Shown here piece by piece: positions 6,592 to 9,089 of a stretch of DNA of 9,089 nt. The notes beneath the pieces are model-generated. The model saw nothing but the letters and a program-made list of their open reading frames with translations, did no database searches and was not told the origin of the DNA. The stretch covers positions 1 through 9,089 of the forward strand of contig DATJYV010000080.1 in NCBI GenBank assembly GCA_035499415.1. Direction: 5' to 3'. A program made the translations under genes and the position numbers. The stretch is from DATJYV01 sp035499415 (lineage in GTDB: Bacteria; Bacteroidota; Ignavibacteria; UBA10030). The first letter of the stretch is position 1. Each line of letters starts with the position of its first letter.

Positions 6592-7182
6592 TCACGTATT
6601 CTCCTTGTTGAACTCCAGCAGCAGCGTTATCGTCACCGTCTCACCCACAACAAACCCGCCGGTTTCAATCGTCTTGTTCCATTTGAGTCCGTAATCGAAC
6701 CGATTCAGTGCGAGAGTGGCTTTCCAGGCCGAGAGGGTGCCGCGGCTCGTTTGCAGCGTGCCGTTGAACTCGGCGTCGAACGTCACCGGCTTTGTCACAT
6801 CCCGAATCGTCAGGTTGCCCTTGATTTTGTACTTCCCATCGGCAGTTTTCTCGACCGACGTGCCTTTAAAAACGATTTCGGGATAAAGATCCGCATTGAA
6901 AAAATCGTCACTCTTGAGATGCCGGTCCCTGCCGGCGTTTTCCGTGTTGATGCTGGCGACCTTGATCGAACCGTCGACAGTGCCGTCGGTGAAGTCGGGC
7001 TTCGATGCGTTGACGGCGATATCAAAATCACCGAACGATCCCTCGACTTCCGAGATGACCATGTGCTTGACGCCAAAGGTTACCTTTGAATGAGCCTTGT
7101 CGAGCATCCAGCCGCCGGTTTGAGAAACCGCCGACGCCGAAAGCAGAACAAGACCAAAGAATACCGCCGTAAACCGCTTCAT
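6592..7182 (-). CDS. YceI-family periplasmic lipocalin-like protein
   Basis: This is a YceI-like protein of 196 residues. It starts with a signal peptide (MKRFTAVFFGLVLLSASAVS, cleavage near residue 20). The mature N-terminus has the family signature GGWMLDKAHSKVTFGVKHM (23-41), followed by SEVEGSFGDF. Further family blocks are NTENAGRDRHLKSDDFF and the closing region with GGFVVGETVTITLLLEF. YceI proteins form a lipocalin-like beta-barrel that binds polyprenyl or other amphipathic molecules in the periplasm; the E. coli member is induced by base and osmotic stress. The start at 7182 is fixed by a strong AGGAGGG five bases upstream, by the signal peptide, and by a 4-bp ATGA overlap with the dioxygenase stop. 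The open frame runs further upstream to 7410, but that part is antisense-like. Its place last in the reductase-dioxygenase chain suggests it handles a hydrophobic product or quinone in the envelope (inference). Confidence 0.93.
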   Translation of the reverse strand: MKRFTAVFFGLVLLSASAVSQTGGWMLDKAHSKVTFGVKHMVISEVEGSFGDFDIAVNASKPDFTDGTVDGSIKVASINTENAGRDRHLKSDDFFNADLYPEIVFKGTSVEKTADGKYKIKGNLTIRDVTKPVTFDAEFNGTLQTSRGTLSAWKATLALNRFDYGLKWNKTIETGGFVVGETVTITLLLEFNKENT

Positions 7183-8114
7183 ATCTTCCCTCCTGTTGAT
7201 GATGACACTCCGCCAGATTCGAGCAGATGAATTCTTATTCCATCCTGATCGGTGAGAGTGAGTTGATGATCCCCGACCGTGAAGGAAATACCCTTCCTGT
7301 CGAGCGTTTGTTTTAGCGATGACAACAGATCCTGCGGTCCCGCATGGATGCCGTAGCTCATAAGGCCCGTCGAGTGTTCGGGCGGACGGGATGCCCCTCG
7401 ACCGGCCCAAATGTTCAGGCCGATATGGTGATGATAGCCGCCGGCCGAGACAAACAGCGCGCCGGGATAAGTCCGGACCATGACGTCAAACCCGAGCAGG
7501 TCAGAGTAGAACGCCTCGGCGGCGGCAAGGTCGGAAACGTTGAGATGGATGTGGCCGATGTCGGTTCGGGAATCGACTCCGCTCCACCGGTCCGAAGACC
7601 CAAGCGCTAAAAGCGCGTCGACGTCGAGCGCCCAGGTTCCCATCTGGATGGTCCCGTCTGAAAGCTTCCATTGATTCCGCGGCCGGTCGGCATACAGTTC
7701 GAGACCATTTCCCTCGGGGTCCGCAAGATACAACGCTTCACTCACCCCGTGGTCGGCAAATCCCTGAAATGCTATGTCGAGAGAGGCGAGGCGTCGGAAA
7801 ATTTGCGCCAGCGCAACACGGCCCGGAAAGCGTATCGCGGTATGAAACAATCCCGTCGTGCGACTGGCCCGGGGCTCTGCATTCCTGTCTTCAAACAATC
7901 GGACAATCGTCTCGCCCCCACCTGCGGCCGCCAGTTCCGAACCGGAGGTGGTTTGCTTTGTCTCGGTCAATCCCAGAGCGTCCCGGTAAAATGTAAGCAT
8001 GCGCCCTAGGTCGCGGACGCGAAGCTCGACGAAGGCAATGCCCGCATCCGCCGGCATTGTGAAGCCACGGCTCGATTCCCTTCCGACCGATTCCTTCACT
8101 GAAGGCGAAGTCAT
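7179..8114 (-). CDS. Two-module VOC protein, CatE-like extradiol (catechol 2,3-) dioxygenase
   Basis: Two tandem vicinal-oxygen-chelate modules make a 311-residue protein like Bacillus CatE. Numbered from ATG 8114, the first module starts GIAFVELRVRDLGRMLTFYRD (about 25-45) and ends near DPEGNGLELYADRPR (132-146). The second starts DIGHIHLNVSDL (185-196), contains GGYHHHIGLNIW (225-236) and ends RIHLLESG (294-301). As in extradiol dioxygenases, the iron/manganese ligands seem confined to the second module: His188, one of His228-230, and Glu299. The first module has Glu where its first ligand His would be, so it is probably structural. The expected reaction is ring cleavage of a catechol or hydroquinone. 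ATG 8114 is preferred because it forms an ATGA overlap with the reductase stop and has GGTGGA four bases upstream. ATG 8135 would add seven residues. It is cytoplasmic, with no signal peptide. The stop overlaps the yceI start by 4 bp. Confidence 0.88.
   Translation of the reverse strand: MTSPSVKESVGRESSRGFTMPADAGIAFVELRVRDLGRMLTFYRDALGLTETKQTTSGSELAAAGGGETIVRLFEDRNAEPRASRTTGLFHTAIRFPGRVALAQIFRRLASLDIAFQGFADHGVSEALYLADPEGNGLELYADRPRNQWKLSDGTIQMGTWALDVDALLALGSSDRWSGVDSRTDIGHIHLNVSDLAAAEAFYSDLLGFDVMVRTYPGALFVSAGGYHHHIGLNIWAGRGASRPPEHSTGLMSYGIHAGPQDLLSSLKQTLDRKGISFTVGDHQLTLTDQDGIRIHLLESGGVSSSTGGKI
7188..7194 (-). promoter_or_regulatory. Strong Shine-Dalgarno site of yceI-family gene
   Basis: On the minus strand AGGAGGG lies five bases before the ATG at 7182, inside the last codons of the upstream dioxygenase gene. 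It is one of the few strong ribosome binding sites in the window and decides the YceI start. It lets yceI be translated efficiently as well as by termination-reinitiation at the ATGA overlap. Confidence 0.8.
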
Positions 8115-8665
8115 GATTTCCACCGCACGATCCATTCGGCAAACGCCACGAGGAGCTGTCCGAGTTTTTCCTTCGTCGCGGCATCCGTAAGGTTGCCTTC
8201 GGCGTCAAATTTCTGGAATGCCTGTTGGACATAAAGCTGAGGCCTCGGAAGCAGGCGCATGTTGGTAAACATCGCAATGTTGTGGAAGTGCATTTGTGCC
8301 CGGATTGTTCCCGAAATGCCCGCAGCACCGATGAGTGCAACCGGTTTTCCATCCAGCGCACTTTCTTTGACAGGGCGCGATACCCAGTCGATGGCATTCT
8401 TCAAAACGCCGGGGATGGAGAAATTGTACTCCGGGGTCGCGATCAAGAGCCCGTCTGCTTCGCGGATCTTTCGTTTCAGCGTCACCACCGATTCGGGAAG
8501 GTTGCTTTCAAGGTCCTGATTGAAGAGCGGCACTCCGCCGATGTCTGTAATTTCCAACGTCATGTTCGCCGGGAGCTGGGTTTGCGCGATTCGCAGGAGC
8601 GCCGTGTTGAGCGATTTGGCGCGAAGGCTTCCGGAAATGCCGACCACATCAATTTTTTCTGCCAT
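8111..8665 (-). CDS. NADPH-dependent FMN reductase (azo/quinone/chromate reductase family)
   Basis: This is a flavodoxin-fold enzyme of 184 residues (PF03358). The FMN phosphate-binding loop is SGSLRAKSLN (11-20). The family signature TPEYNFSIPGVLKNAIDWVS (77-96) binds the isoalloxazine ring. GAAGISGTIRAQ (113-124) is the third conserved loop. Relatives such as ChrR/YieF and AzoR-like proteins use NADPH to reduce quinones by two electrons, and also azo dyes and chromate, and so limit semiquinone radicals. It is cytoplasmic. ATG 8665 gives the normal MAEKI..GISGS start; the ribosome binding site is weak. The gene lies 57 bp downstream of the MarR gene and overlaps the dioxygenase by 4 bp. The pair could reduce a quinone to its hydroquinone and then open the ring (inference). 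Confidence 0.93.
   Translation of the reverse strand: MAEKIDVVGISGSLRAKSLNTALLRIAQTQLPANMTLEITDIGGVPLFNQDLESNLPESVVTLKRKIREADGLLIATPEYNFSIPGVLKNAIDWVSRPVKESALDGKPVALIGAAGISGTIRAQMHFHNIAMFTNMRLLPRPQLYVQQAFQKFDAEGNLTDAATKEKLGQLLVAFAEWIVRWKS
8119..8124 (-). promoter_or_regulatory. Shine-Dalgarno site supporting dioxygenase start at 8114
   Basis: GGTGGA on the minus strand ends four bases before ATG 8114, within the end of the FMN reductase gene. Together with the ATGA overlap it favours this start over the in-frame ATG 21 bases further upstream. Confidence 0.55.
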
Positions 8666-8722
8666 TTGGTTTTGTCACTTTCTCATTAACCGTGTTCACC
8701 GGTCGCGGGCCGAACCGGAGTT

Positions 8723-9089
8723 TTATTTCCGCTTCTGGATCTTCCTTCCGAGCTTCCTGGCCAAACCTCCGAGTGTTTTCTGCTCTTTGGGAGTCAGCAC
8801 CGAGGCGAGGTCCGCGACAAATTCGGCGTGCTTCGGGAAGATTTCCTCGAACAGCTTTTGCCCGCGTGCCGTGAGGCGGACCCTGACAACGCGCCGGTCG
8901 CTCTTCGGACGCACACGCTCGACCAGCTTTTCCTTCTCGAGATTATCGACGACGACCGTCATATTGCCGCCGCTCACAAGCTGTTTGCGGCACAATTCGC
9001 CGATGGTCATCGGGCCGAGATGGCCGAGGCATTCGAGGGCGCCGAACTGGGGCTCCGTGAGGCCGAACAGCCTGATGTTTTCCTGCGTC
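8723..9089 (-). CDS. MarR-family transcriptional regulator, 5' partial
   Basis: The frame is open to the right window edge; 121 residues are visible and the N-terminal helix and start codon are missing. The visible part is a winged helix-turn-helix of MarR type: LTEPQFGALECLGHLGPMTI (10-29), the recognition region GELCRKQLVSGGNMTVVVDNLE (30-51), then KEKLVERVRPKSDRRVVRVRLT (52-73) with the DRR wing. A C-terminal dimerisation helix rich in Lys ends the protein. MarR regulators typically repress their own operon and release DNA when bound by phenolics or oxidised at cysteines. Cys20 and Cys33 are in the DNA-binding domain; whether they sense redox is unknown. It precedes the FMN reductase on the same strand, so it probably heads the operon and controls it. 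The promoter and operator would lie beyond the window. A TAA at 8723-8725 ends it. Confidence 0.92.
   Translation of the reverse strand, partial: TQENIRLFGLTEPQFGALECLGHLGPMTIGELCRKQLVSGGNMTVVVDNLEKEKLVERVRPKSDRRVVRVRLTARGQKLFEEIFPKHAEFVADLASVLTPKEQKTLGGLARKLGRKIQKRK

Noticed and set aside
7183..7410. Upstream extension of the YceI frame to 7410
   Set aside because: The extra 76 residues overlap the dioxygenase, look random, and would bury the signal peptide. The AGGAGGG site and ATGA overlap fix the start at 7182.
8225..8689. 154-residue open frame on the plus strand
   Set aside because: Opposite the FMN reductase, which has clear family motifs; Cys/His/Arg-rich shadow.
8699..8718. CCGGT...ACCGG inverted repeat between the MarR and FMN reductase genes
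   Set aside because: Only five paired bases with a long loop and no T-run on the minus strand; too weak to call a terminator or operator.
1..9089. CRISPR array, tRNA/rRNA, insertion sequence or attachment site
   Set aside because: No spaced direct repeats, cloverleaf-like sequence, transposase motifs or terminal inverted repeats were seen. The only tandem repeat is the short heptad array.

Overview
The window is ordinary chromosomal DNA, moderately GC-rich and densely coded, from a bacterium that is probably in the Bacteroidota/Ignavibacteriota/Chlorobi (FCB) neighbourhood. That placement is inferred from three things: the Bat-type VWA membrane protein, the near absence of Shine-Dalgarno sites on the plus-strand genes, and a promoter-like site (TTG, 17-bp spacer, TATATTAG) close to the Bacteroidota -33/-7 consensus. 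No tRNA, rRNA, CRISPR array, transposase or phage gene is visible.

Left half, plus strand (1-6190). A VWA membrane protein, cut at its 5' end by the window, is followed with a 4-bp GTGA overlap by a secreted alpha/beta-hydrolase of the putative-esterase family. Seven bases later comes a secreted VanX-type D-Ala-D-Ala dipeptidase with an extra N-terminal domain. These three look like one cell-envelope operon. A 217-bp gap then holds a plausible promoter and a possible 32-residue single-pass membrane peptide. Next are a multi-pass COG4299/DUF5009 acyltransferase related to HGSNAT and, again with a GTGA overlap, a cation diffusion facilitator (CDF) metal transporter whose transmembrane helix 2 metal motif is non-canonical.

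Right half, minus strand (9089 down to 6155). A MarR-family regulator, cut at its 5' end by the right edge, is followed by an NADPH-dependent FMN reductase, a two-module VOC (CatE-like) extradiol dioxygenase and a secreted YceI-family protein. The last three are chained by 4-bp ATGA overlaps. After a 49-bp run of degenerate heptad repeats comes a small 'luciferase-domain' (DUF5519-like) protein whose 3' end overlaps the 3' end of the CDF gene. Regulator, quinone/azo-type reductase and ring-cleaving dioxygenase together resemble the MarR-controlled quinone and electrophile resistance modules known from Bacillus. I infer a similar detoxification role.

I do not see a clearly new system. The most useful leads are the electrophile-resistance cassette with YceI built in, the CDF metal-site variant, the small membrane ORF with its promoter, the N-terminal domain on the dipeptidase, and the heptad repeat array.
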